Assembly (NCBI GenBank): GCA_023266355.1 | Contig: JAHFQM010000003.1 | Location: 124,001 to 188,000 of the forward strand | Direction of reading: 5' to 3' | DNA length: 64,000 nt | DNA from: Aquabacterium sp. | Lineage (GTDB): Bacteria; Pseudomonadota; Gammaproteobacteria; Burkholderiales; Burkholderiaceae_C | Shown: piece by piece, positions 1 through 7,445 of the stretch | How positions within the stretch are numbered: position 1 is the stretch's first letter | Layout: each line of letters begins with the position of its first letter | Notes under the pieces: generated by a model | What the model saw: the letters and a program-made list of their open reading frames with translations, nothing else | Database searches by the model: none | What the model was told of the DNA's origin: nothing | Position numbers and translations under genes: made by a program

Positions 1-609
1 CAAACCGCCCGCATGATCGAGCAGATGCAGGCCGAGCAGCAGCAGTTGCTGACCCAAGTGCGCAATGAGCTGGCCGCCCTGCCCCCGCCGCAACCCCGCG
101 CGCCCACCGATGCGAAGCAGGCCCAGGCCGAGGAAGAGCGCCGTCGCCAGCTCACCAAGCTGCTGGCCGAGCTTGAAAAGCGCATCTTTGAGGAGAACGC
201 CCGACCCAAGAAGCGCTACCTGAGCCCGGCCACGCTGAAGTCCGCCGACGCCCTCTACTACAGCGCCTTCCGCACCCGGGTGGAGCGCGCCGGCACCGAG
301 CGCTTCCCCAGCGCCAACGGCCAGAAGCTGTACGGCGAGCTGGTGATGGAGGTGTGGGTCAACCGCCAGGGCAAGATCGTCGAGGCCATCGTGACGCGCA
401 GCTCGGGCAACAAGGTCCTGGACAAGCGCGCCCGCGGCATCGTCATGGCCATGGACCATTTCGACCCCGTGCCCCCCGAGGTCAGCGCCGGCCACGACCT
501 GCTGCTGATTTCCTCGCGCTTCCGCTTCACCCGCGACGCCGGCCTGGAAGCCACCACGGTGCAGTCCACCACAGCGACCACCCACCCCAACGCCCCTCCC
601 GCACCATGA
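1..609 (+). CDS. TonB-family C-terminal domain protein (5' end outside window)
   Basis: The reading frame is open to the left edge, so the N-terminus and any membrane anchor are missing; about 202 residues are visible. The first ~80 visible residues are Gln/Glu/Arg/Lys-rich and probably form a coiled coil with a short Pro-rich stretch (LPPPQPRAP), as in the periplasmic linker of TonB/TolA-like proteins. The rest resembles a TonB C-terminal domain ([19 protein letters not shown] followed by a conserved Ser-Ser-Gly turn). Such proteins pass energy from ExbBD to outer-membrane receptors. In betaproteobacteria a tonB-like gene often precedes aroE and mtgA, as here. Its stop overlaps the aroE start (ATGA). 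Partner receptor unknown; it could be a TonB paralogue rather than the main TonB. Confidence 0.75.
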   Translation, partial: QTARMIEQMQAEQQQLLTQVRNELAALPPPQPRAPTDAKQAQAEEERRRQLTKLLAELEKRIFEENARPKKRYLSPATLKSADALYYSAFRTRVERAGTERFPSANGQKLYGELVMEVWVNRQGKIVEAIVTRSSGNKVLDKRARGIVMAMDHFDPVPPEVSAGHDLLLISSRFRFTRDAGLEATTVQSTTATTHPNAPPAP

Positions 610-1463
610 CCTCTGCCGACCGTTATGCCGTGGCTGGCAACCCCGTCGCCCACAGCCGCTCGCCGCACATCCACAGCCTGTTCGCCCAGCAAACCGGCCA
701 GGCCGTGGACTACGGCCGCCTGCTCTGCCCGCTGGACGCTTTCGCGGCCACGGTGCAGGCCTTCGCCAGCGAAGGCGCCCGCGGCTGCAACGTCACCGTG
801 CCCTTCAAGTTCGAGGCCTTCGCCCTGGCCGCACGCCGCACGCCACGCGCCGAGCTGGCCCAGGCCGCCAACGTGCTGCGCTTCGACACCGACGCGCAAG
901 GCGGCTGGCTGGCCGACAACACCGATGGCATCGGCCTGGTGCGCGACATCACCGTCAATGCCGGCGTGCCGCTGGCGGGCCAGCGCGTGCTGCTGATCGG
1001 TGCCGGTGGCGCCAGTGCCGGCGTGATGGGGCCCTTCATCGAAGCGGGTTGCGCCGAGCTGGTGGTGGCCAACCGCACCGTGGCCAAGGCCGAAGAACTG
1101 GTGGCGCGGCACGCCGACGTCGCCCGGCAACACGGCGTGCGCCTGAGCGCGCGGTCGCTGCAGGATGCGGGTGAGGCCTTCGATGTCGTCGTCAACGGCA
1201 CGGCCACCAGCCTCTCGGGCGAAGGCGTGCCCGTGGGCCCGCAGGTGCTGCGCACAGGCAGCCTGGCGCTGGACATGATGTACGGCCCCGCCGCGCAAGG
1301 CTTCCTGGATTGGGCCCGCTCGCACGGCGCCACCGGCCGCGACGGCCTGGGCATGCTGGTCGAGCAAGCGGCCGAGAGCTTCCTGCTGTGGCGCGGCGTG
1401 CGCCCCGACACGGCCCCGGTGCTGCGCGAGCTGCGCGCCCTGGTGGACGCCCCCGGAGCCTGA
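606..1463 (+). CDS. aroE: Shikimate dehydrogenase (NADP+)
   Basis: 285 residues, the normal length. AroE reduces 3-dehydroshikimate to shikimate with NADPH in the aromatic amino acid pathway, in the cytoplasm. Visible motifs: the shikimate-binding N-terminus ([13 protein letters not shown]), NVTVPFK with the catalytic Lys, DNTDGIG, the Rossmann dinucleotide loop GAGGASAG, and GLGMLVEQA near the C-terminus. The ATG start is inside the stop of the TonB-like gene and mtgA begins 5 bases after its stop, so the three genes look cotranscribed. Confidence 0.96.
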   Translation: MTSADRYAVAGNPVAHSRSPHIHSLFAQQTGQAVDYGRLLCPLDAFAATVQAFASEGARGCNVTVPFKFEAFALAARRTPRAELAQAANVLRFDTDAQGGWLADNTDGIGLVRDITVNAGVPLAGQRVLLIGAGGASAGVMGPFIEAGCAELVVANRTVAKAEELVARHADVARQHGVRLSARSLQDAGEAFDVVVNGTATSLSGEGVPVGPQVLRTGSLALDMMYGPAAQGFLDWARSHGATGRDGLGMLVEQAAESFLLWRGVRPDTAPVLRELRALVDAPGA

Positions 1464-1468
1464 AACCG

Positions 1469-2266
1469 ATGCGCGCTATCTGGCGGATCTTCGTGCTGCT
1501 CGTGCTCAGCGCCCTGAGCCTGCAGTTGTTCTTCCTCGGTCGCATCGCGCTGATGCGCGTGGTGGACCCGCAATCCACCACCTTCCAGCGCAGCGAAGCG
1601 GCACGCCTGCTGCGCACACAAGGCCGCATCGCCTGGAGCCAGGAGGGGGTGGACGGCAACCGCATCTCCGACAACCTGCGCCGCGCCGTGATCGCCTCGG
1701 AAGACGCCAACTTCGTCGACCACCACGGCGTCGAGTGGGACGCGCTGCAAAACGCATGGAAGAAGAACAACCAGGCCCAGGCCCGCGCCGAAAAGGTCCG
1801 CGCCGACGCGCAAGCGCGTTACCAGCGTGCGGCCGAGCGCGCCGCCAAGCGCGGCCGAGCCGCCCCGCCGCCACCCACGGCGCTGAGCGCCACGCCCAAG
1901 GTCATCGGCGGCTCGACCATCACCCAGCAGTTGGCCAAGAACCTGTTCCTGAGCAGCGAGCGCAACTTCCTGCGCAAGGGCCAGGAGTTCGCCATCACCT
2001 TCATGCTCGAAGGCCTGCTGGGCAAGGACCGCATCCTCGACATCTACCTCAACAACGTGGAATGGGGCGAAGGCGTGTTCGGCGCACAAGCGGCATCACG
2101 CCACTATTTCCAGGTCGATGCCAGCCAGCTGGGCGCCGCACAGGCTGCGCGCCTGGCGGTGATGCTGCCTGCGCCCAAGCGCTTCGAGCTGCAGCCGCGC
2201 TCGGCCTACGTCATGGGCCGCTCGGGCACCATCGTGTCGCGCATGGGTGGGGTCGAGATCCCCTGA
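1469..2266 (+). CDS. mtgA: Monofunctional peptidoglycan glycosyltransferase
   Basis: 265 residues. A GT51-family transglycosylase polymerises lipid II into glycan strands in the periplasm, anchored by one N-terminal membrane helix (residues ~4-25, IFVLLVLSALSLQLFFLG). Family signatures are present: AVIASEDANFVDHHGVEWDAL with the catalytic Glu, GGSTITQQLAKNLFLS, and the ILDIYLNNVEWGEGVFG region. Between the first two is an Ala/Arg/Lys-rich insertion of about 45 residues (roughly 95-140) that is longer than in the E. coli enzyme. The start is 5 bases after the aroE stop. It is convergent with the anti-sigma gene, only 16 bases away. Confidence 0.95.
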   Translation: MRAIWRIFVLLVLSALSLQLFFLGRIALMRVVDPQSTTFQRSEAARLLRTQGRIAWSQEGVDGNRISDNLRRAVIASEDANFVDHHGVEWDALQNAWKKNNQAQARAEKVRADAQARYQRAAERAAKRGRAAPPPPTALSATPKVIGGSTITQQLAKNLFLSSERNFLRKGQEFAITFMLEGLLGKDRILDIYLNNVEWGEGVFGAQAASRHYFQVDASQLGAAQAARLAVMLPAPKRFELQPRSAYVMGRSGTIVSRMGGVEIP

Positions 2267-2282
2267 ACGGGGTCAGCTCAGC

Positions 2283-2564
2283 TCAGCTCGGGTCACGGCC
2301 GGGCGGGCCGCGGCGGTCGCCGTCACCGCTGCCATCGCCGCCGCCATCGTCATTTTCATGGCCATCGTTGCGGTCGGCAAAGCCCTTCATGGCCTGGCGG
2401 ATGAAGCCAACCTGCGCGCCGAACTGGCGGCAGCCGCTGCAGATCCAGGTGTGCATGCGCAACACGGTGCGCTCGCCCGCACCCAAGCTGCGGTCCTGTG
2501 CCTCCGAGAGCAAGCGGGTGGCCTCGTCGCACGGGATCATCACGCGGTGCTTGCCCATGCTCAT
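2283..2564 (-). CDS. Small zinc-finger anti-sigma factor
   Basis: 93 residues, no membrane segment, so probably a cytosolic anti-sigma factor. The core has the zinc-binding anti-sigma pattern HxxxCxxC (H38, C42, C45), with another Cys at position 12. Such proteins bind their cognate ECF sigma factor and often release it on oxidation or metal loss; that is family knowledge, not shown here. The last ~28 residues are Asp/Gly/Arg-rich low complexity. Its ATG overlaps the stop of the sigma gene (ATGA), so the pair is translationally coupled. The short soluble type recalls the Neisseria MseR-like anti-sigma factors linked to oxidative damage of methionine; the actual signal here is unknown. Confidence 0.8.
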   Translation of the reverse strand: MSMGKHRVMIPCDEATRLLSEAQDRSLGAGERTVLRMHTWICSGCRQFGAQVGFIRQAMKGFADRNDGHENDDGGGDGSGDGDRRGPPGRDPS

Positions 2565-3184
2565 GCCTCCTTGGCGAACCAACGCTGGTCCAGGCACTCG
2601 CGCAAGCGCAGCCTGGCGCGGTGCATCATCACGAAGAAATTGCCGCTGCTGATGCCCACGGTGGCGCAGATTTCCTCGGTCTCGAAATCCATGAATTCGC
2701 GCATCATGAAGACGCGGCCCTGAGCGGCCGGCATGCCGTCCAGGCACACCTCCAACACGGCCCAGAACTGCTGCTGCTCCAGGCTGGCCTCGGGGCAGCG
2801 CCATGCGGCGGGCTTGGCGTCTTGCAGCCAATGACCCTTGTCGTCGAAGAAGTCATCGAGGGACTGTCCCTCGCCTTCCTTCAGCAAGGAGCCCGCATCG
2901 ACCATGCGCTGTTTGTGGCGCAACAGGTCGGCCACCTTGTGCTTGAGGATGGCGAACACCCAGGTCTTGAAGGCAGAACGGCCGGCGAAGCGCTTGCCGC
3001 CGGTCCAGGCGCCGACCAAAGCTTCCTGCACGGCGTCTTCTGCCAGGTGGCTGTCACCCAGGTGCAGGCGCGCGAACTTGACCATCTGCTGGCGCAGCGC
3101 GGCCACGAAGCCGGCATCGGCCAGGCTGTCGGGCGCAGGCTCTGGGACAGACGCGTTCGCAGGTGCGGACAGGGGGGCGGACAT
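2561..3184 (-). CDS. ECF RNA polymerase sigma factor (TIGR02943-like)
   Basis: 207 residues. A sigma-70 family ECF factor: region 2 is visible around DSHLAEDAVQEALVGAW and the AFKTWVFAILKHKVADLLR helix, region 4 around RVFMMREFMDFETEEICATV with its helix-turn-helix ending in HRARLRLRECL. The linker has the DDFFDDKGHW type of sequence seen in the Burkholderiales/Neisseria ECF family paired with small cytosolic zinc anti-sigma factors. The anti-sigma gene follows with a 4-base overlap; alkB lies 100 bases upstream on the same strand. No Shine-Dalgarno precedes the ATG; instead a perfect 12-base inverted repeat ends 6 bases before it (3190-3223). Target regulon unknown. Confidence 0.9.
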   Translation of the reverse strand: MSAPLSAPANASVPEPAPDSLADAGFVAALRQQMVKFARLHLGDSHLAEDAVQEALVGAWTGGKRFAGRSAFKTWVFAILKHKVADLLRHKQRMVDAGSLLKEGEGQSLDDFFDDKGHWLQDAKPAAWRCPEASLEQQQFWAVLEVCLDGMPAAQGRVFMMREFMDFETEEICATVGISSGNFFVMMHRARLRLRECLDQRWFAKEA

Positions 3185-3189
3185 GGCTG

Positions 3190-3223
3190 AGTGCAGGGGC
3201 GGCGCGGATCACGCCCCTGCACT
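3190..3223. repeat. Perfect 12-bp inverted repeat in the sigma-factor leader
   Basis: Arms AGTGCAGGGGCG (3190-3201) and CGCCCCTGCACT (3212-3223) are exactly complementary with a 10-base loop. Read on the minus strand, a -10-like TACAGT (plus-strand 3221-3226) overlaps the outer arm, and the inner end is 6 bases before the sigma ATG. It could be an operator over the transcription start or an RNA hairpin that blocks translation. No T-run follows on either strand, so an intrinsic terminator is unlikely. Confidence 0.6.
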
Positions 3224-3253
3224 GTAGCGCCTTCGCTCCCTGTCACCGCCGCG

Positions 3254-3280
3254 GTCAGATGCCGCCAGACGCCATCTGAC
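3254..3280. repeat. 8-bp inverted repeat between alkB and the sigma gene
   Basis: GTCAGATG (3254-3261) and CATCTGAC (3273-3280) are perfect complements separated by 11 bases, starting 4 bases past the alkB stop on the minus strand. It could form a hairpin protecting the alkB mRNA end or act as an operator for the sigma gene. No U-tract follows, so it is not a standard intrinsic terminator. Confidence 0.45.
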
Positions 3281-3284
3281 GCCC

Positions 3285-4481
3285 TCAGGCAGGGGCCTGT
3301 GCCCGCACGCTGGCCGCGTGGTCGGCGTACTTGGCCACCAAGGCCTCGCGCTTGGCCGGGTCGAAGCTGATGCGGTCCAGGTCGCCGTGGTAGTGGCGGA
3401 TCACGCGCTTGTTCATCACCGCGAACCACAGCGGCGGGATGTAGGCCAGCGTGATCATGCCGGCGTAGCCCGAGGGCAGTTGCGGGCTGTCGTCGAAGTG
3501 GCGCAGGGTCTGGTAGCGGCGCGTGGGGTTGGCGTGGTGGTCGCTGTGACGCTGCAGGTGGTACAGGAAGAGGTTGGTGATGGTGTGGTTGCTGTTCCAC
3601 GAGTGCTCGGGCTCGCAGCGCTCGTAGCGGCCATCGGCGCTCTTGCGGCGCTTCAGGCCGTAATGCTCCAGGTAGTTCACCACCTCCAGCAACGAAAAGC
3701 CGTACACCGCCTGGATCAGCAAGAAGGGCAAGGCCTTCCAGCCCAGCACCGCAAGCAGCCCCCCGAACAGCACGAGCGACATCGCCCAGGACTGCAGGTT
3801 CTCGTTGTCAGGGCTCCACACGCCCTTGTTGAAACGCTGCAGGCGCTCGGCTTCGAGCTGCCAGGCCGAGCGCAGGCTGCCCACCACGGTGCGCGGCCAG
3901 AAGGCCCAGAAGGTTTCGCCAAAGCGCGAGCTGGCCGGGTCTTCCGGCGTGGCCACGTTCTTGTGGTGGCCGCGGTTGTGCTCGACGTAGAAGTGGCCGT
4001 AGAAGGTCGGTGCCAGCGAGATGCGGGCCAGCCAGCGGTCGAGCTTGTCCTTCTTGTGGCCGAGCTCGTGCGCGGTGTTGATGGCCACGCCATTGACGAT
4101 GCCCACGCTGATGGCCAGGCCCAGCAGGTGGTGCCAGGGCATGTCCAGGGTGGCGGCCATCCAGGCGCCCACGATGGTCACGGCGATCTGCAAGGGCACG
4201 AAGGCGTAGAGCACCCAGCTGTAGTAGCGGTCGGCGTCGAGCGCCTTGAGGGCTTCGTCGGGCGGGTTGGCAGCGTCTTCACCGAAGATGAAATCCAGCA
4301 CCGGCAGGATGAAGTGGACCAGCATGACGGCGAACCACACGCACCAGGTGGCCTGGGTCTGCCAATAGACGGCCAGCATGGCGCCGCCGATCACGGGGAT
4401 GGCCGGCCCCAGCAGCCACAGGTAGCGCTTGGGGTCGGCCCAGTGCGCAGAGGGCGTCGGGTGGAGGGTGGCTTGGGACAT
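3285..4481 (-). CDS. alkB: Alkane 1-monooxygenase (integral-membrane di-iron hydroxylase)
   Basis: 398 residues, typical length. AlkB hydroxylates the terminal carbon of medium-chain n-alkanes at the inner membrane, using O2 and electrons from rubredoxin and rubredoxin reductase. All the His boxes are visible: HELGHKK (138-144), EHNRGHH (167-173), NYLEHYGL (269-276) and LQRHSDHH (309-316), which bind the two irons. Hydrophobic helices occupy roughly 21-65, 88-134 and 235-265. The chosen ATG has an AAGGAG Shine-Dalgarno; the frame extends further upstream without a good start. No rubredoxin, rubredoxin reductase or alcohol dehydrogenase gene is nearby, so electron-transfer partners must be encoded elsewhere. 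An AraC regulator is divergent and an ECF sigma/anti-sigma pair follows downstream. Confidence 0.96.
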   Translation of the reverse strand: MSQATLHPTPSAHWADPKRYLWLLGPAIPVIGGAMLAVYWQTQATWCVWFAVMLVHFILPVLDFIFGEDAANPPDEALKALDADRYYSWVLYAFVPLQIAVTIVGAWMAATLDMPWHHLLGLAISVGIVNGVAINTAHELGHKKDKLDRWLARISLAPTFYGHFYVEHNRGHHKNVATPEDPASSRFGETFWAFWPRTVVGSLRSAWQLEAERLQRFNKGVWSPDNENLQSWAMSLVLFGGLLAVLGWKALPFLLIQAVYGFSLLEVVNYLEHYGLKRRKSADGRYERCEPEHSWNSNHTITNLFLYHLQRHSDHHANPTRRYQTLRHFDDSPQLPSGYAGMITLAYIPPLWFAVMNKRVIRHYHGDLDRISFDPAKREALVAKYADHAASVRAQAPA

Positions 4482-4596
4482 GGGAGAACTCCTTGCTCGA
4501 TGGCCCCAGTGTCGGCAAACCGGGCCCTCAGCGGAAGCCGCCAGCGGCCGCAGGACTTGCGCGATGCGCCGACCGGGGGCCCGGACAAACCCTGCT

Positions 4597-4641
4597 TGGC
4601 GCAAACTGGCGCGCACGACGGCGGATCGCGTTGGCGATCCG
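4597..4641. promoter_or_regulatory. Candidate operator elements between alkB and the AraC-type gene
   Basis: The 209-base divergent region contains two ordered elements: a direct repeat TGGCGC at 4597-4602 and 4607-4612 (10-base period, one helical turn), and an inverted repeat CGGATCGC-GTTG-GCGATCCG at 4622-4641 with perfect 8-base arms. AraC-family proteins commonly bind direct repeats of such spacing. Assignment to the neighbouring regulator is inference from position only. I see no convincing sigma-70 or sigma-54 promoter here. Confidence 0.35.
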
Positions 4642-4690
4642 GACTTCTGCCCAGTGTGCGGCACTTGCATCCATGGCAAGCTTCGGCAAC

Positions 4691-5674
4691 ATGGACACCC
4701 TCAGCCTGATTCTGGACGACATGCACTTCGACGGTGTGGTCTTCGTGTCGTCGGTCAACGCCCCGCCCTGGTCCTGGCGCCTGGCCACACCCGGCCTGGC
4801 CTGCGCCCATGTCATCACCCAGGGTCAGGCCTGGTTGCTGCGCGATGGTGCCGAGCCGCTGCTCCTGGAAACGGGCGACCTGGTCGTGCTGCCCAGCGGC
4901 GCCCCGCACCACATCCAGGACCGCCCCCAGAGCGCGGCCATCGCCCAGGAATTGCTGCCCCACATGGCGCAGGATGTGATCGGTGCCCGCGTGAACAGCG
5001 GCCACACCGACGGCGACAGCCCGCAGGCCTGCCACCTCATCAGCACCCACGCCCGCTTCGATGTGCACATGGCCGCGCCGCTGGTGCGCGCCCTGCCCCC
5101 CGTGCTGCACGTGCGCGGCCTGGGCGAGGCCCCGCCGCCCTGGCTGGCCGTCGGCCTGCAGTTCCTGGCCCTGGAGGTGACGCAGCGCCGCCCGGCCCAG
5201 CAGGCCATCCTCAACCGCATCGGCGACATCCTCTTCATGGAGTGCATCCGCGACCACGTCGAGACGGTGACCGAGGGCTCGGGCAACTGGCTGGCGGCGC
5301 TGAAAGACCGCGCCCTGTCCACGGCGCTGGCGCTCATCCACCGCGACCCGCAGCACAACTGGACGGTGCCCGACCTGGCCCGCGAGGCCTGCCTGTCGCG
5401 CTCGGCCTTTGCCGACCGCTTCACGCAAACGCTGGGCGAGCCGCCCCTGACCTACCTGACGCGCCACCGCATGCGGCTGGCCGCGCGGCAGCTGGCGCAC
5501 TCGGCGCTGTCGGTCGGCAAGGTGGCCGACCAGGTGGGCTATGCCTCGGAGGCGGCTTTCAGTCAGGCCTTCAAGCGGGAGTACGGCGTGTCGCCCTCGG
5601 TGTGGCGCCAGCAGCGCCAGGCGGAAGCGACCGAGGCGGCAATGACATCAGCGCCCACCATGGCCGCGGCCTGA
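4691..5674 (+). CDS. AraC-family transcriptional regulator with cupin sensor domain
   Basis: About 327 residues from the ATG at 4691; an in-frame ATG at 4673 would add six residues and neither has a clear Shine-Dalgarno. The N-terminal half is a cupin-like ligand domain (WLLRDGAEPLLLETGDLVVLPSGAPHHI). The C-terminal ~100 residues hold two AraC helix-turn-helix units: LAREACLSRSAFADRFTQTL and VADQVGYASEAAFSQAFKRE, followed by GVSPSVWR. The gene is divergent from alkB, which makes it the obvious candidate activator or sensor for alkane oxidation. The ligand cannot be read from sequence. The short Ala-rich tail is ordinary. Confidence 0.85.
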   Translation: MDTLSLILDDMHFDGVVFVSSVNAPPWSWRLATPGLACAHVITQGQAWLLRDGAEPLLLETGDLVVLPSGAPHHIQDRPQSAAIAQELLPHMAQDVIGARVNSGHTDGDSPQACHLISTHARFDVHMAAPLVRALPPVLHVRGLGEAPPPWLAVGLQFLALEVTQRRPAQQAILNRIGDILFMECIRDHVETVTEGSGNWLAALKDRALSTALALIHRDPQHNWTVPDLAREACLSRSAFADRFTQTLGEPPLTYLTRHRMRLAARQLAHSALSVGKVADQVGYASEAAFSQAFKREYGVSPSVWRQQRQAEATEAAMTSAPTMAAA

Positions 5675-5689
5675 GGCGGCCGCAGCAGC

Positions 5690-7354
5690 TCAGCGGCGCG
5701 TGGTGCCCGAGCCGCCCAGCAAGGCCGCGACCTTGCGTTTGGGCTTGATGAAGCGCGACAGGCCGTTGCCGCCGGCAGCGGCCGTGGAGACCGAGTCCTT
5801 GGTTTCCCAGGCGGCCGGTTCAGCAGCGGCCGAGGGCTCGTAGGGCTTGTCGAAGAAGGGGTCGGCCGGGGCGCGGCGCGGGGCCGGCCGGCTGGGGCGG
5901 CTGTCGCGGTCGCGCGGGGCGTAGGCCTCACGGCCTTCGCGGGCCTCGCGCGGTGCACCGCCGCCAAAGCCTGCAGCGCCAGCGGACGGCATGTCGGGCC
6001 GGTCGTCGAAGGACTCATCGCGGCGGCGGTAGCTCGGGCGCTCGCTGCGCTCACCCCGATCCCCGCGGTCACTGCGATCGCCGCCACGGCTGCCCTGCAG
6101 CTCGAACTCCTCGACGTCGATCTTCTTCTTGATCAGCTTTTCGATGTCGCCCATCAGGCGGGCGTCGCTGCTGGTGACCAGCGAGACGGCCAAGCCCGAG
6201 GCGCCAGCGCGACCCGTGCGGCCGATGCGGTGCACGTAGTCTTCGGCGTTGAAGGGGATGTCGAAGTTGAACACCGCCGGCAGGGCCGCGATGTCGATGC
6301 CGCGTGCGGCCACGTCGGTGGCCACGAGCAGGTCCACCTCGCCGCGCTTGAAGGCGTCCAGGGACTTGATGCGCTCGTCCTGCGACTTGTCGCCGTGCAG
6401 GGCCGAGGTGCGCAGGCCGTCGCGCTCGAAGGTGCGCGCCAGGCGGGCGCAACCCAGCTTGGAGTTGACGAAAACGATGGACTGCTTGATGTCGCGGTCG
6501 CGCAGGATCTGGCGGATCACGTGGCGCTTGCTGTCGTCATCGACCTTGTAGAAGCGCTGCTCGACGTTGGTGGCCGTCTGGTTCGGGCGGGCCACTTCGA
6601 CCAGCACCGGGTCCTGCAGGTAGCTCTGCGCCAGCTTCTTGATCTCGGGCGAGAAGGTGGCCGAGAACAGCAGGGTCTGGCGGGTCTTGGGCAGGTAGCT
6701 GAGGATGCGCTGCAGGTCGGGCAGGAAGCCGATGTCCAGCATGCGGTCGGCCTCGTCGAGCACCACGTACTCCACCTGCGAGAGGTTGCAGTTCTTGGCT
6801 TCGATGTGGTCGATCAGGCGGCCCGGGGTGGCGATCAGCACCTCGACACCGGCCTTGAGCTCGACCGTCTGCTCTTTCATGTTCATGCCGCCGAAGACCA
6901 CGGCCGAGCGCAGGTTGCACTTGCTGGCGTAGGTCTTGACGTTGTCGGCCACCTGGATGGCCAGCTCGCGCGTGGGGGCCAACACGATGGCGCGCACCGG
7001 GTGGCGGGCGGGCGACATGCTGGCGTTCTCGTGCTTCATCATCTTCTGAAGCAGCGGGATGGAGAAGGCGGCGGTCTTGCCGGTGCCGGTTTGCGCGGCG
7101 CCCATGACGTCGCGGCCCGCCAGCACCAGGGGGATGGCCTTGGCCTGGATCGGCGTCATCGTCGGGTAGGCGATGGCGGCGAGGATCTTCGGGTCCAGGG
7201 GCAGGGTGTCGAAGCGGGCCGGCGCGGGGGGCGCGGCGTCAGCGTCAGCGGCGGCTGCTGGAGCGGCGGCTGTTGCGGCTGTAGCGGCTGTGTCGACAGG
7301 GGCTGCGGGCACAGCGTCTGCTGCGGCGGTCATCTCGGGGGTGTGGTCGGTCAT
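5690..7354 (-). CDS. rhlE: DEAD-box ATP-dependent RNA helicase, RhlE type
   Basis: 554 residues. All helicase core motifs are present in order: Q-motif region (AIAYPTMTPIQAKAIPLVLAG), AQTGTGKT (Walker A), PTRELA, TPGR, DEAD, SAT, and HRIGRTGR near the end of the second RecA domain. It unwinds structured RNA in ribosome assembly or RNA decay. A low-complexity Ala-rich N-terminus (~60 residues) and a long C-terminal Arg/Gly/Asp-rich tail (~160 residues, RSDRGDRGERSERPSYRRR type) flank the core; such basic tails bind RNA. The start was set at the ATG at 7354 (MTDHTPE). Convergent with the AraC gene (15 bases). RhlE is the best subfamily guess; closely related SrmB/DbpA-type paralogues are possible. 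Confidence 0.92.
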   Translation of the reverse strand: MTDHTPEMTAAADAVPAAPVDTAATAATAAAPAAAADADAAPPAPARFDTLPLDPKILAAIAYPTMTPIQAKAIPLVLAGRDVMGAAQTGTGKTAAFSIPLLQKMMKHENASMSPARHPVRAIVLAPTRELAIQVADNVKTYASKCNLRSAVVFGGMNMKEQTVELKAGVEVLIATPGRLIDHIEAKNCNLSQVEYVVLDEADRMLDIGFLPDLQRILSYLPKTRQTLLFSATFSPEIKKLAQSYLQDPVLVEVARPNQTATNVEQRFYKVDDDSKRHVIRQILRDRDIKQSIVFVNSKLGCARLARTFERDGLRTSALHGDKSQDERIKSLDAFKRGEVDLLVATDVAARGIDIAALPAVFNFDIPFNAEDYVHRIGRTGRAGASGLAVSLVTSSDARLMGDIEKLIKKKIDVEEFELQGSRGGDRSDRGDRGERSERPSYRRRDESFDDRPDMPSAGAAGFGGGAPREAREGREAYAPRDRDSRPSRPAPRRAPADPFFDKPYEPSAAAEPAAWETKDSVSTAAAGGNGLSRFIKPKRKVAALLGGSGTTRR

Positions 7355-7445
7355 CAAGGCGGGATTATCCCTGCATTGCCGTTTTTTTGCGCACATTTCG
7401 CGCGCAATCCCTCAGATGTCCCCCACAAGCAGCCCCAAGGAAGGC

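Noticed and set aside
258..1367. Long open frame antisense to the tonB-like/aroE genes (and many similar long antisense frames, for example 13279-15303, 46612-49905 and 50934-54311).
   Set aside because: High GC makes long antisense frames common; their translations are Ala/Arg/Gly/His-rich, have no recognisable domains and mirror well-supported genes.
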